Assembly: GCA_902363555.1 (NCBI GenBank)
Contig: CABJAM010000001.1
Span: forward strand, 682,001-746,000
Length of the DNA: 64,000 nt
Direction: 5' to 3'
Origin: Lachnospiraceae bacterium
GTDB taxonomy: Bacteria > Bacillota > Clostridia > Lachnospirales > Lachnospiraceae
This document shows, one piece after another, positions 18,755 to 28,055 of this stretch; within the stretch, counting starts at the first letter, position 1; every line of letters begins with the position of its first letter. The notes beneath the pieces were generated by a model that saw nothing but the letters and a program-made list of their open reading frames with translations, was not told the origin of the DNA and searched no databases. The position numbers and the translations under genes were made by a program.

Positions 18755-19945
18755 ATGAAGAAGATAGCATTTGTAATTCCCTGGCATGGTTTGAATATTC
18801 CCGGGGGTGCAGAGATGGCCCTGAGAGATGTGACGAAGCATTTATCACTGCATGGTGTTGATATAGAGATATTATCAACTTGCGTCAGGGAATTTACAGC
18901 GGATTGGAATAAAAATTACCATAAGCCCGGTGTAACGGTTGAGGATGGTATTCCAGTTCGACGGTTTAAGGTGCGAAAACGCAATGTGTCTGCATTTGAT
19001 CAAGTCAATATAAAATTAATGCAGAATAAGCCTATTACGGATGAGGAGGAACAGATCTTTATACGTGAGATGATCAACAGTCCTGATCTGTATAAATATA
19101 TCGCAGAACATCAGGATGAATATGCGTTGTTTGTTTTTATTCCGTATATGTTTGGTATAACCTACTATGGTTGTAAAGCCTGTATGGATAAAGCAGTACT
19201 GATTCCATGTTTTCACGAAGAGGCTTATATTCATCTTAAAATATTTAAAGAAATATTTTCAAAGGTACGTGGGATGATTTTTAATGCTGAGCCGGAAAAA
19301 CGTTTGGCGGAATCCGTTATTGGTATCGAAAATGTCTGCTCGATTGTTCCAGGGCTTGGTATGGATACAGATTTGAGCTTTGATGCTCAACGTTTTCGGG
19401 AAAAATATCAAATACAGGGGCCATTTATTTTGTATGCGGGCCGCAAGGATGTAGGAAAAAACATATATGCATTGATACGATACTTTCGAGAATTTAAAAT
19501 GCGTAATGAAGTGGATTTAAAATTAGTACTTATTGGTGGCGGAAAAGTAAATATTCCTGAGGATATCAGCTCAGATGTTTACGATTTAGGCTTTGTGGAC
19601 ATGCAGGATAAGTATGATGCCTATGGTGCAGCGACTGTTTTGTGTCAGCCGTCCAAGCACGAGAGCTTTTCGTATGTGATTATGGAGAGTTGGTTGTGTG
19701 AACGGCCGGTTATGGTTCACGAAGAATGTGATGTGACTAAAGATTTTGTTGTACGATCTAATGGCGGGCTTTATTTTAAAAATTATTTTGAGTTTGAAGA
19801 AAACATTAAATTCTATTTGAAAAATCCTCAAAAAGCATCTGTAATGGGGTGCCAGGGAAAAAAATTTGTACTGGAAAATTTCAAGTGGGATATTGTAATG
19901 AAAAAATATATAGACTTTTTTAATGAAATAACTATAGATGCTTAA
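18755..19945 (+). CDS. Glycosyltransferase family 4
   Basis: About 396 residues, GT-B fold. The start MKKIAFVIPWHGLNIPGGAEMALRDV contains the PGGAE loop of mannosyl/galactosyl GT4 enzymes. Donor-site motifs are FILYAGRKDVGKNIYALI, KLVLIGGG and PSKHESFSYVIMESWL. AAAAGGGG about ten bases upstream favours ATG 18755 over ATG 18746, which overlaps the preceding stop. Located between GT4 17676 and a large membrane glycosyltransferase gene, it likely extends the same cytoplasmic glycan. Confidence 0.83.
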   Translation: MKKIAFVIPWHGLNIPGGAEMALRDVTKHLSLHGVDIEILSTCVREFTADWNKNYHKPGVTVEDGIPVRRFKVRKRNVSAFDQVNIKLMQNKPITDEEEQIFIREMINSPDLYKYIAEHQDEYALFVFIPYMFGITYYGCKACMDKAVLIPCFHEEAYIHLKIFKEIFSKVRGMIFNAEPEKRLAESVIGIENVCSIVPGLGMDTDLSFDAQRFREKYQIQGPFILYAGRKDVGKNIYALIRYFREFKMRNEVDLKLVLIGGGKVNIPEDISSDVYDLGFVDMQDKYDAYGAATVLCQPSKHESFSYVIMESWLCERPVMVHEECDVTKDFVVRSNGGLYFKNYFEFEENIKFYLKNPQKASVMGCQGKKFVLENFKWDIVMKKYIDFFNEITIDA

Positions 19946-19972
19946 AATGGGCACGTGAATTGCGGAGGAAGT

Positions 19973-22399
19973 ATGGAAGCGGTTCTTTTAATTACCGGAT
20001 TAGCGTTGGCAATTTTTGCGGTATTGCTTTTGATTCAAAAAGTAAATATTATTCAGTTGATTACAGTTGCTGTTTCTGTATATTTCTGGCAGTACATTAT
20101 TATTTGTGGACTCTTATTTTGGATTGATCAGTTTTCAATCCGGAGAGGCATGCTTGGTGTCTGTGCCTTGAATTTTATACTATGCCTGTTCCTGGTTAGG
20201 AGAATCAAGGGTATTGTAATTGACTTTAATATAAAAACATTTATTATTCCAATATTGATTATTATACTTGCGTTGCCGTTTATGGCTGAAAAGTATGAGT
20301 TTTTTGGCATGGGTCAGGATGAGGGGGTTTATCAGACACAGGCTATTTATTTTATTTACAATAAGAATAAAGTACAACAGGATTTTGAAGAGTATGCGAC
20401 TCTTTCAGATGAAGATAAAAAGATATATAAAGAAGCATTAGAAAATAATCTTCCTGGTTTCTATAATTATGATACTGATCTGCCTTTTGCATCTGAGGAA
20501 GAAGAACTTAGTGAAGTGTCAGGAGTATTTCATGGGATACCCACATTTCCAGCACTTTTGGGAATGTTTGGGCGGCTATTTGGACTTTCACATATGTCGG
20601 ATATTCAAACGATCTTTTATATATGTATGATTCTTTTTGTTTATATGACAATGGATGATATGAAGATACGTAAGGTATTGAAGTATATTTTGACGGCGTT
20701 ACTGGCTTTTTCTCCAATTGTGTTATGGGTATCAAAATCAGCGTTAACAGAAATTGGGTTAGCATGTATAATGGCTGGATTTATTTATTTTGTTTGTAAA
20801 GAGCGGAAATGCTATATTTTATTATCTGTAGTTCCTTTAATTGCATTTTGCTTTTTTCATTTGACAATTTATACAATGATTCCATTATTTGTATTTTTAT
20901 ATTGGCTCTTGAATTTTTTTCGCGGGCAGAAATTGTATCTCTGGAATGCAATCATAGTAACAACAGCGTTTCAGATGGGGATACTTATGACAATGAAAGT
21001 GGCGGGAACGTATTCTTTTGTTTATAATTTTTTACCGATATACAATAAACTATCATTTATTACAATGAATAATGTAATAATATTCTTTGGGGTAATGAGT
21101 GTATGTTTTATTTCTATAAGTTTGATTTTATTGAAGGTTAAAGTAGATACCCCTAAATTAAATCGTGTTTTCTTTTTTAAAGGGGCAATGCGCTTCTTCT
21201 TGATTTTATTTTGCTTGATACAAATATATTTTGTGATTGATAAGATTAATACTTATCAAGGAGTAAGAAATAGTATCGTACATCTTAGTATAGTAGGTTA
21301 TATTATAGGCTTAGGGATAGGAGTTCCTATACTATCTTTTTTGATATTTATGATAAAACCTAGTATAGCATTAAAAAATAGTCACTCTTTGGTAGTTTTG
21401 CCTTTGTTTTATTATTGTGTTTTGATATACTGCCTTGTTTTTAGGCAGGATATTTTGTATTATTATTATTATGGGCGGTATTTAGCGCCCTATTTAAGTA
21501 TATTGATATTATTAGCGGCTATTGTGTTAAATCGGATCCAAACGAAATATATACTTTCTGTAGGTTTAATGAGCATAGCTATATTGCTACCGTTTGACTA
21601 TTTTTTTGTTGAGTATAAGGATGATACCAGGATTAGTTGGAGTACACTTGAAGATTTACAAAGAGTAATAAAACCAGGGAATCGTATTGTCTTTTCATAT
21701 GATTATATGATGTCATTATTTTTACCATTAAAAGCAATGCTAGCGGCTGATGTATATCCTGAATCTAAGGATATAGAAATACAATTAGAGCAATTGTCAA
21801 ATGATTTTGAGGGGGATGTTTATTATATCGATGATAATTATTGGTCTAGCAGCCTTGATGTTATTTATCATAATTATTCTTTTGCATCGGAGGATAATGG
21901 CACAGATCTGTATACTATACTTCCATTACCCCGTAGCAGTGAGCAAAAAAAACGAAGAATAGTGTGTGGCAAATATCAGGGCGATATTATCGAATATAGT
22001 TTAGTTGGTGATGAAAAGAATGTTTATACGGTTGGTATAGAACATAGTGAAAAGGATTTTGCATGGGTGGTAAATAAGAATGTCTATATTAAATGTAATC
22101 TACAAAAAGAAGATTATACTCTTACATTCATTATGGGAGATAATATTCCACTGGATTTATTGAAGAAAAAATCATATGATGTATTATTATTTATCAATGA
22201 TTTAGAATTTGGTAAAATTACAATAGACAGTTCTAATAACGGAAATGAAATTAGTGTAAAGTTACCTGAAGAGTATATTAATAAAGGTGAAAATATGTTA
22301 TATTTAAAAAGTGAGATGTGGTCACCATCTGAATATGGAAGTGCTGATACAAGAGATTTAGGTATGTCGTTGCAAAAAATTATTTTTAGTAAAAATTAA
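19973..22399 (+). CDS. Large polytopic GT-C-like membrane glycosyltransferase
   Basis: About 808 residues. The first ~540 contain roughly a dozen hydrophobic helices. An early extracytoplasmic loop carries GMGQDEGVYQTQA, an Asp-Glu motif typical of GT39/GT83-like enzymes using polyprenyl-phosphate sugars. The last ~260 residues are hydrophilic and probably face outside, with beta-rich features. Such proteins add sugars to a glycan after export. GGAGG at 19964-19968 fixes ATG 19973; a GTG at 19955 is the alternative. The family assignment is by motif and topology, so the acceptor is unknown. Confidence 0.65.
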   Translation: MEAVLLITGLALAIFAVLLLIQKVNIIQLITVAVSVYFWQYIIICGLLFWIDQFSIRRGMLGVCALNFILCLFLVRRIKGIVIDFNIKTFIIPILIIILALPFMAEKYEFFGMGQDEGVYQTQAIYFIYNKNKVQQDFEEYATLSDEDKKIYKEALENNLPGFYNYDTDLPFASEEEELSEVSGVFHGIPTFPALLGMFGRLFGLSHMSDIQTIFYICMILFVYMTMDDMKIRKVLKYILTALLAFSPIVLWVSKSALTEIGLACIMAGFIYFVCKERKCYILLSVVPLIAFCFFHLTIYTMIPLFVFLYWLLNFFRGQKLYLWNAIIVTTAFQMGILMTMKVAGTYSFVYNFLPIYNKLSFITMNNVIIFFGVMSVCFISISLILLKVKVDTPKLNRVFFFKGAMRFFLILFCLIQIYFVIDKINTYQGVRNSIVHLSIVGYIIGLGIGVPILSFLIFMIKPSIALKNSHSLVVLPLFYYCVLIYCLVFRQDILYYYYYGRYLAPYLSILILLAAIVLNRIQTKYILSVGLMSIAILLPFDYFFVEYKDDTRISWSTLEDLQRVIKPGNRIVFSYDYMMSLFLPLKAMLAADVYPESKDIEIQLEQLSNDFEGDVYYIDDNYWSSSLDVIYHNYSFASEDNGTDLYTILPLPRSSEQKKRRIVCGKYQGDIIEYSLVGDEKNVYTVGIEHSEKDFAWVVNKNVYIKCNLQKEDYTLTFIMGDNIPLDLLKKKSYDVLLFINDLEFGKITIDSSNNGNEISVKLPEEYINKGENMLYLKSEMWSPSEYGSADTRDLGMSLQKIIFSKN

Positions 22400-22414
22400 A
22401 TATCTTGATATAAT
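22386..22414 (+). promoter_or_regulatory. Candidate internal promoter before ugd
   Basis: Extended -10 TTGATATAAT (TATAAT at 22409-22414, TG at 22406-22407) in the 41-bp gap before the dehydrogenase gene; the -35 is poor. It could give ugd and downstream genes independent expression. Confidence 0.35.
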
Positions 22415-22440
22415 ACAATGAAAGAGTGAGGAATTAAAAA

Positions 22441-23751
22441 ATGAGAATTGCAGTTGCAGGAACCGGTTATGTTGGTTTAGTAACAGGTGTATGCTTGGCC
22501 AGTAAGGAGCATGAAGTGACCTGTGTTGATATTGACGAAAAGAAAATTAATTTAATGAGTCAAGGGATCTCGCCCATCTATGAGCCCGGGCTAAGTGAGT
22601 TAATGCGAGATAGCAAAGATAATATAACATTTACAACAGATTATAAAGCTGCATATAGTGGAGCGGATGTTATATTTATTGGTGTGGGAACGCCTGAGAA
22701 GAAAGATGGTTCAGCAAATTTATCTTATGTGTATAAAGTTGCTGAACAGATTGCGGAATCACTGGAGAAGGATTGTGTTATTGTTATAAAATCAACAGTG
22801 CCGATCGGAACAAATGATAAGATTGAACAGTTTATTAAAGCAAAACTTAAGAGACATGTAAATGTTTATATTGCATCAAATCCAGAATTTTTGGCTCAGG
22901 GGAGCGCGGTACGTGATACACTTCATGCATCAAGAATAATTATTGGAGTTGAAGAACCACAGGCAGCAGAGATTCTCCAGGATGTATATAAAGATTTTGA
23001 TTCTCCCAAAATGGTTACTAATCGTCGAAGTGCAGAAATGATTAAGTATGCCTCCAATGATTTTTTGGCCTTAAAGATATCTTATGTTAATGAAATAGCA
23101 AATCTCTGTGAGCTTGTTGGTGCCGATATTGAAGATGTTACGATGGGTATGGGGTATGATAGTCGCATTGGAACTAAATTCCTGAATGCAGGTATCGGTT
23201 ATGGCGGTTCATGCTTTCCTAAGGATACAAAAGCATTAAGCTGGTTAGCTACCTTTAATGATAATGAGCTGAAAACAATACGAGCTGCTATTGATGTTAA
23301 TGAAAGCCAGAAGTTTAAACTGGTTAAAAAAGCTAAAAAATATTATGATGATTTTAGTGGTTTAACAGTGGCAATTTTAGGTCTTACATTTAAGCCTGGT
23401 ACAGATGATTTAAGAGAAGCTCCTTCACTGGTGAATATACCTATATTGCTTGAGGATGGTGCCAATATCAAGGCTTGGGATCCTGTAGGTGTTGAAAATT
23501 ATAAAAAAATATATCCTACAGAAATTGAGTATTGTGAGACAATATCTCAGGCTATTACAGGGGCGGATTTATGTTTTATCTTTACGGAGTGGCCTGAAGT
23601 CAAGAATATGGATGTTAGAGATTTTGAGACTTTTATGAAAAGACCAATAGTATTGGATGGGCGTAATTGTTTTAAATTAGAGCAGTTCAGAAATGTTCAT
23701 ATAATATATGATTCAATTGGCCGCACCAGAGTGGATTATCTTTATATTTAA
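22441..23751 (+). CDS. ugd: UDP-glucose 6-dehydrogenase
   Basis: 436 residues, standard length. The NAD site GTGYVGLVTGVCLA is at residues 7-20, STVPIGT and NPEFLAQGSAVRD follow, and the catalytic cysteine is C258 in GGSCFPKDTKAL. The C-terminal part has LGLTFKPGTDDLREAPS and the UDP-sugar-binding end. The enzyme oxidises UDP-glucose to UDP-glucuronate, giving the glycan an acidic sugar or a precursor of one. GDP-mannose dehydrogenase is a related alternative, but the sequence pattern around C258 suits Ugd. ATG 22441 follows GTGAGGAA. Confidence 0.9.
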   Translation: MRIAVAGTGYVGLVTGVCLASKEHEVTCVDIDEKKINLMSQGISPIYEPGLSELMRDSKDNITFTTDYKAAYSGADVIFIGVGTPEKKDGSANLSYVYKVAEQIAESLEKDCVIVIKSTVPIGTNDKIEQFIKAKLKRHVNVYIASNPEFLAQGSAVRDTLHASRIIIGVEEPQAAEILQDVYKDFDSPKMVTNRRSAEMIKYASNDFLALKISYVNEIANLCELVGADIEDVTMGMGYDSRIGTKFLNAGIGYGGSCFPKDTKALSWLATFNDNELKTIRAAIDVNESQKFKLVKKAKKYYDDFSGLTVAILGLTFKPGTDDLREAPSLVNIPILLEDGANIKAWDPVGVENYKKIYPTEIEYCETISQAITGADLCFIFTEWPEVKNMDVRDFETFMKRPIVLDGRNCFKLEQFRNVHIIYDSIGRTRVDYLYI

Positions 23752-23777
23752 TAAACCAATGGTAAGGAGTAAGAATT

Positions 23778-24755
23778 ATGAAGTTGATTATACAGATACC
23801 ATGTTACAATGAAGCTGAGACATTAGAGGTTGCTCTTAATGATTTACCTAAACATATAGATGGTATAGATGAAATAGAGTATTTAATAATTAATGATGGA
23901 AGTTCTGATAATACCGTAGAGGTTGCTCGAAATTGGGGAGTTAATTACATTGTTAACTTCAAAAAAAATAAAGGTTTAGCAAAGGGATTTATGGCTGGTC
24001 TTGATGCCTGTTTGAAAAATGGTGCTGATATAATCGTGAATACAGATGCTGATAACCAATATTGTGGTGCTGACATAGCTACAATTGTTAGACCAATTCT
24101 TGAGGAGACAGCAGATATAGTTATAGGTGCACGACCAATTGACAAAACGGATCACTTTTCACCAGTAAAAAAGAAGTTACAGCATTTTGGCAGTTGGGTA
24201 GTAAGAAAGGCCTCTAAGACTAGTATACCCGATGCCCCTAGTGGTTTTCGAGCATACAGCAGAGAGGCTGCGTTACGAATGAATGTAATTAATGAATATA
24301 CATATACACTAGAAACAATTGTACAAGCAGGGCGAAATAAAATGGCAATAACATCGGTTCCTATCCATACAAATGGTGAATTGCGTCCGTCGCGTTTGTT
24401 TAGTAGTATGTTTGGGTATATAAAAAAGTCTATGCTTACCATAGTAAGGGCATTTATGATGTATCGTCCATTGCAATTTTTTACTGTATTAGGTGGAATA
24501 TTATTTTTAATTGGAGCTGCTGTTGGTATAAGGTTTTTATACTTTTTCTTTGGGGGAACTGGAGCAGGACATATACAGTCATTGATTTTTGCTAGTATGA
24601 TGATAATACTTGGAGTAATGACTGTAATTGTTGGGTTACAGGCTGATATAATTTCTGCTAATAGAAAAATACTAGAGGATATTCAATACCATGTTAGAAA
24701 TATAGATTATACATGTACGAAACCTAACGATTTAGAGGAGAAAACAAATAGATGA
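23778..24755 (+). CDS. Polyprenyl-phosphate glycosyltransferase, GT2 with two C-terminal membrane helices
   Basis: 325 residues. The GT-A domain begins IIQIPCYNEAETL, with INDGSSDNT, the metal motif NTDADNQY and the acceptor region DAPSGFRAYSREAA. Two hydrophobic helices follow near 233-258 and 269-290. The pattern resembles DPM1/GtrB-like enzymes that charge polyprenyl phosphate with one sugar for later use outside. It is one of three such genes here (also 35623 and 36650), matching the several GT-C-like proteins that would use these donors. It overlaps the next gene by four bases. Confidence 0.83.
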   Translation: MKLIIQIPCYNEAETLEVALNDLPKHIDGIDEIEYLIINDGSSDNTVEVARNWGVNYIVNFKKNKGLAKGFMAGLDACLKNGADIIVNTDADNQYCGADIATIVRPILEETADIVIGARPIDKTDHFSPVKKKLQHFGSWVVRKASKTSIPDAPSGFRAYSREAALRMNVINEYTYTLETIVQAGRNKMAITSVPIHTNGELRPSRLFSSMFGYIKKSMLTIVRAFMMYRPLQFFTVLGGILFLIGAAVGIRFLYFFFGGTGAGHIQSLIFASMMIILGVMTVIVGLQADIISANRKILEDIQYHVRNIDYTCTKPNDLEEKTNR

Positions 24756-25924
24756 AACCCAAATTATTAGTTACTGCTTCGACCTTTCCTCGATGGCAAG
24801 GGGATAGTGAACCCCGTTTTATATTAGATTTGTGTGAGGCCATGGTGGATTATTTTGATATTACAGTACTGGTACCTTGGGCCATAGGTTCCAAAGAGTA
24901 TGAGGATATAATGGGTATACAAGTAATACGATATCATTATTTTCCAATACACTCACTAGAAACGTTATGTTATCCAGGGGCTATAGTACCAAGAATTAGA
25001 GAAAAGAAGCTGCGAGCGTTACTTGTTCCGTTTTTATTTATTTCATTATGGTTTAACATATGGAAAAGATTATCAAATTTTGACTTTGTACATGCTCATT
25101 GGATTATTCCCCAAGGGATAGTACAGTCTTTTTTTAAAAAAAATTATATTCTTACAGGACATGGGGCTGATGTAGTTTCCTTTAATAAGGGCCCCTTAAG
25201 TAGAATAAAAAAAAGAGCCTTATCTAATGCTACAAAAGTAGTAGTTGTTTCAAAACACTTGGAAGATGTGGTTAAAGAAATATGTCCCAAGGTGGAGACT
25301 CAAATTTTGTCTATGGGTTGCTGGACAACACATTTTGATGCCAAATATAGGGTTAAAAATTATTTTGATCAAGGGTGCAATAAAGTTATATTATTTGTAG
25401 GACGTCTCGCAGAAAAAAAGGGGGTAACTTATTTAATTAAGGCGATGGACTATATAGATGCAAATCTAGTAATAGTTGGACAAGGCCCTTTGGAGAATTC
25501 TCTTAAAAACCAAGCACAAAAGTATGGTCAAAAAATAAAATTTTTAGGTGCTAAGACTCATGAGGAATTGAAAACAATATATGCATCGGCAGACCTTTTT
25601 GTTGCACCTTCTATAACAGCTCAGGACGGTGACCAGGAGGGATTTGGCTTGGTTATGCTTGAAGCGATGGCGTCCGGATTACCTGTAGTTGCAAGCCGTT
25701 CAGGTGGGATAACAGATATTATCATTGATAGAGTAAATGGATTGTTGGCTAAGGAAAAGGATGCTGAAGATTTGGCTGAAAAAATAAATCTGATTCTTAA
25801 TGATCAAGAGTTATTACAACGTATAAAATTTGAATCTATAAATACAGTTAAACAATATGATTATTCTGTCATTGGTAAAAAATATGCGGAATTAATTAAA
25901 GACTGTATGTTAGAAACGAAATAA
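24752..25924 (+). CDS. Glycosyltransferase family 4
   Basis: 390 residues, GT-B fold. It opens KPKLLVTASTFPRWQGDSEPRF, a common GT4 start. Then come HAHWIIPQG, LTGHGADV, and the donor domain KVILFVGRLAEKKGVTYLIKAM with GFGLVMLEAMASGLPVVASRSGG. The substrate is unknown; the fold suggests a retaining enzyme in the cytoplasm. It begins inside the stop of the preceding gene (ATGA), suggesting translational coupling. Confidence 0.86.
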   Translation: MKPKLLVTASTFPRWQGDSEPRFILDLCEAMVDYFDITVLVPWAIGSKEYEDIMGIQVIRYHYFPIHSLETLCYPGAIVPRIREKKLRALLVPFLFISLWFNIWKRLSNFDFVHAHWIIPQGIVQSFFKKNYILTGHGADVVSFNKGPLSRIKKRALSNATKVVVVSKHLEDVVKEICPKVETQILSMGCWTTHFDAKYRVKNYFDQGCNKVILFVGRLAEKKGVTYLIKAMDYIDANLVIVGQGPLENSLKNQAQKYGQKIKFLGAKTHEELKTIYASADLFVAPSITAQDGDQEGFGLVMLEAMASGLPVVASRSGGITDIIIDRVNGLLAKEKDAEDLAEKINLILNDQELLQRIKFESINTVKQYDYSVIGKKYAELIKDCMLETK

Positions 25925-25965
25925 AATATGTTCATAATTTTATTTATGAGTATGAGGTTGAATTT

Positions 25966-27105
25966 ATGAGAAAGATAGCGTTAAATTATATATATCTGAG
26001 TAAAAGTCATGCAGGAGGGAAAGATCAGGTCGGATTGAACTTACTAAAAGGATTTCAGGAATCAGGTAAAATTTTAAATATGTATGTAATTTGTTTTGAA
26101 TACTCTTGTGTCCTACTAAAATCGATAGCTCCGGATGCAAAATTTATTGTACTTAAGAATCCTAGACAATATAATGAATTATATCGTTTGTTTTATATTT
26201 GCTGGGTAAATACTAACATACTTCCCAAAATAATAAAGAAATACAAGATAAAACTTATTTACCATTTGAGCTGTAATAATGGCTTGAGAAAATTAAATGC
26301 TATATCCTTTGTTATTCCACACGATATTAAAGCGGTAGCTCATAGGGTATTAGCCAATGTTAAAGTTCCATTTTATAAGTATATATTATATAGAATAATG
26401 TATTACATAGATTTTAAACATGCAGATTATATTATAGCTATAAGTGACACTGATAGAGGAGAAATTGCTGAATATTATAATTTATTTAAGGATAAAATTT
26501 ATCGTATTTATAATCCTATTGATATAAATCCTACTGTGGGTAATAGAGACAATATTAGCAATAATATTGTAGCAGTTAATTTACAGTTTCATCATAAAAA
26601 TATAATTACATTAATAAAGGCATTTGAATTAATTATGAATAAAATTGATGCAGATTTATTGTTGATTGGCAGCGTTCCTCCGAGGGTACAATATCTTAAA
26701 GATTATGTGAATGAACATCATTTAAATGATAGGATAAAATTTACTGGCTTTATTAGTAATACAGAAATGAAGGAAAAATTTATGAGTTGCCGTTTGTATG
26801 TTAATCCAACTTTATATGAAGGATTCGGCATGACAGCTGTAGAAGCAATGGTATTTAAAATACCAACATTGATTTCAAAGATTCCAGCTAATTATGAAAT
26901 TACAAAAGGGCTTTGTGAATATTATGAACCTGCGGAAGATGAGCATGCATTAGCATTAGCTATTATTAAATGCTATAATAAAAGGTATAGTGATGAATAT
27001 TTTGAGTACCGCAGTTCACAAATTTATTCAGCTTATAATTATTTAACAATTTCTAATGAGTATTTTAGTATATGGCATAAATTATTGGTGAGTAAAAATG
27101 ATTAG
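25966..27105 (+). CDS. Glycosyltransferase family 4
   Basis: 379 residues, GT-B fold. SHAGGKDQVGLNLLKGF is the N-terminal glycine loop; IPHDIKAVAH and AISDTDRGEIAEYY mark the cleft; the donor side has NPTLYEGFGMTAVEAMVFKIPTLIS. The gene begins the most AT-rich stretch of the locus and is rich in AAT, ATA and TTA codons. ATG 25966 follows GAGGTTG. The stop overlaps the next gene by eight bases. Confidence 0.84.
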   Translation: MRKIALNYIYLSKSHAGGKDQVGLNLLKGFQESGKILNMYVICFEYSCVLLKSIAPDAKFIVLKNPRQYNELYRLFYICWVNTNILPKIIKKYKIKLIYHLSCNNGLRKLNAISFVIPHDIKAVAHRVLANVKVPFYKYILYRIMYYIDFKHADYIIAISDTDRGEIAEYYNLFKDKIYRIYNPIDINPTVGNRDNISNNIVAVNLQFHHKNIITLIKAFELIMNKIDADLLLIGSVPPRVQYLKDYVNEHHLNDRIKFTGFISNTEMKEKFMSCRLYVNPTLYEGFGMTAVEAMVFKIPTLISKIPANYEITKGLCEYYEPAEDEHALALAIIKCYNKRYSDEYFEYRSSQIYSAYNYLTISNEYFSIWHKLLVSKND

Positions 27106-27952
27106 TGTTATAGTTCCATTATATAAAGGAAATAAATATATTCCTCAATTACAGAAAAACCTAAAGTTGGCCAATGATAACTTTAAAAGGCAGTGTAATG
27201 ATACGATTGAAGTTATATTTGTAAATGATTATCCTGAGGAAAATGTTTTTTATGATCAGAATGTAAATTATAATGTTCAACTGATTAGGCATTGTAAGAA
27301 TCAAGGGATTCATGCAGCACGTGTTACAGGGTTAAAATATTCAAGTGGATCGTATATTTTATTCTTAGACCAAGATGATTATATTGATGTTAATTATTTT
27401 GTGGTTTTATTTAACGGAATAAGAGATAATGACATTATTATTTGTAATGGATATAGAGATTATGAAGAACATAAAGAACTGCTTTATAAAAGAAGTCTTG
27501 CTCATAAATTAGTAATGTTTAATAAAGTATATATATACGGCACTGATATGATATTTTCACCAGGTCAATGTCTTATTAAAAAAACTGCTATACCTAGCAT
27601 ATGGAAAGAAAATATACTTAATATAAGTGGATGTGATGATTTTTTTCTATGGATATTAATGTTTAAATCAGGTTGCAAATTTTGTATTTCTAAGTCAAAA
27701 TTATATTTTCACAGAGAAAATAAATACAATTACTCAGGTTCTTCTGAGAGAATGAATTTATCTTTTCGTCAAATGGTTGATATTATAGATCAACTAAACA
27801 TTATAAAAAAAGAATATATTAATGCTTTAAATATTAGATATGATATAAAAACAGTAAAATCATATAATAAAAAGAAACTTATAAAGATTTTAATCTGTAA
27901 TCCTAAAGTTCTTTTTTTTACTATCTTATATAAAATATGTGGGTATAGATAA
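27098..27952 (+). CDS. Glycosyltransferase family 2
   Basis: 284 residues, GT-A fold. ISVIVPLYKGNKYI opens the domain, VIFVNDYPEENV replaces the more usual NDGSTD loop, NQGIHAARVTGL follows, and FLDQDDYID supplies the acidic motif. The C-terminal ~60 residues are basic. It is shorter than most neighbours but looks complete. The eight-base overlap with the gene upstream suggests coupled translation. Confidence 0.82.
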   Translation: MISVIVPLYKGNKYIPQLQKNLKLANDNFKRQCNDTIEVIFVNDYPEENVFYDQNVNYNVQLIRHCKNQGIHAARVTGLKYSSGSYILFLDQDDYIDVNYFVVLFNGIRDNDIIICNGYRDYEEHKELLYKRSLAHKLVMFNKVYIYGTDMIFSPGQCLIKKTAIPSIWKENILNISGCDDFFLWILMFKSGCKFCISKSKLYFHRENKYNYSGSSERMNLSFRQMVDIIDQLNIIKKEYINALNIRYDIKTVKSYNKKKLIKILICNPKVLFFTILYKICGYR

Positions 27953-27969
27953 TGGAATTATTAGAGTAC

Positions 27970-27997
27970 TTGAAAGCAGCATATTGGAAAATATAAA
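27970..27997 (+). promoter_or_regulatory. Candidate internal promoter before the flippase gene
   Basis: TTGAAA (27970-27975), 16 bp, TATAAA (27992-27997) in the 103-bp gap upstream of the Wzx-like gene. The surroundings are so AT-rich that chance matches are likely. Confidence 0.3.
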
Positions 27998-28055
27998 AAG
28001 TATAACTAAATAACTAAACTTTTATTAATATGCGGGCTTATATGGAGGTAATTTT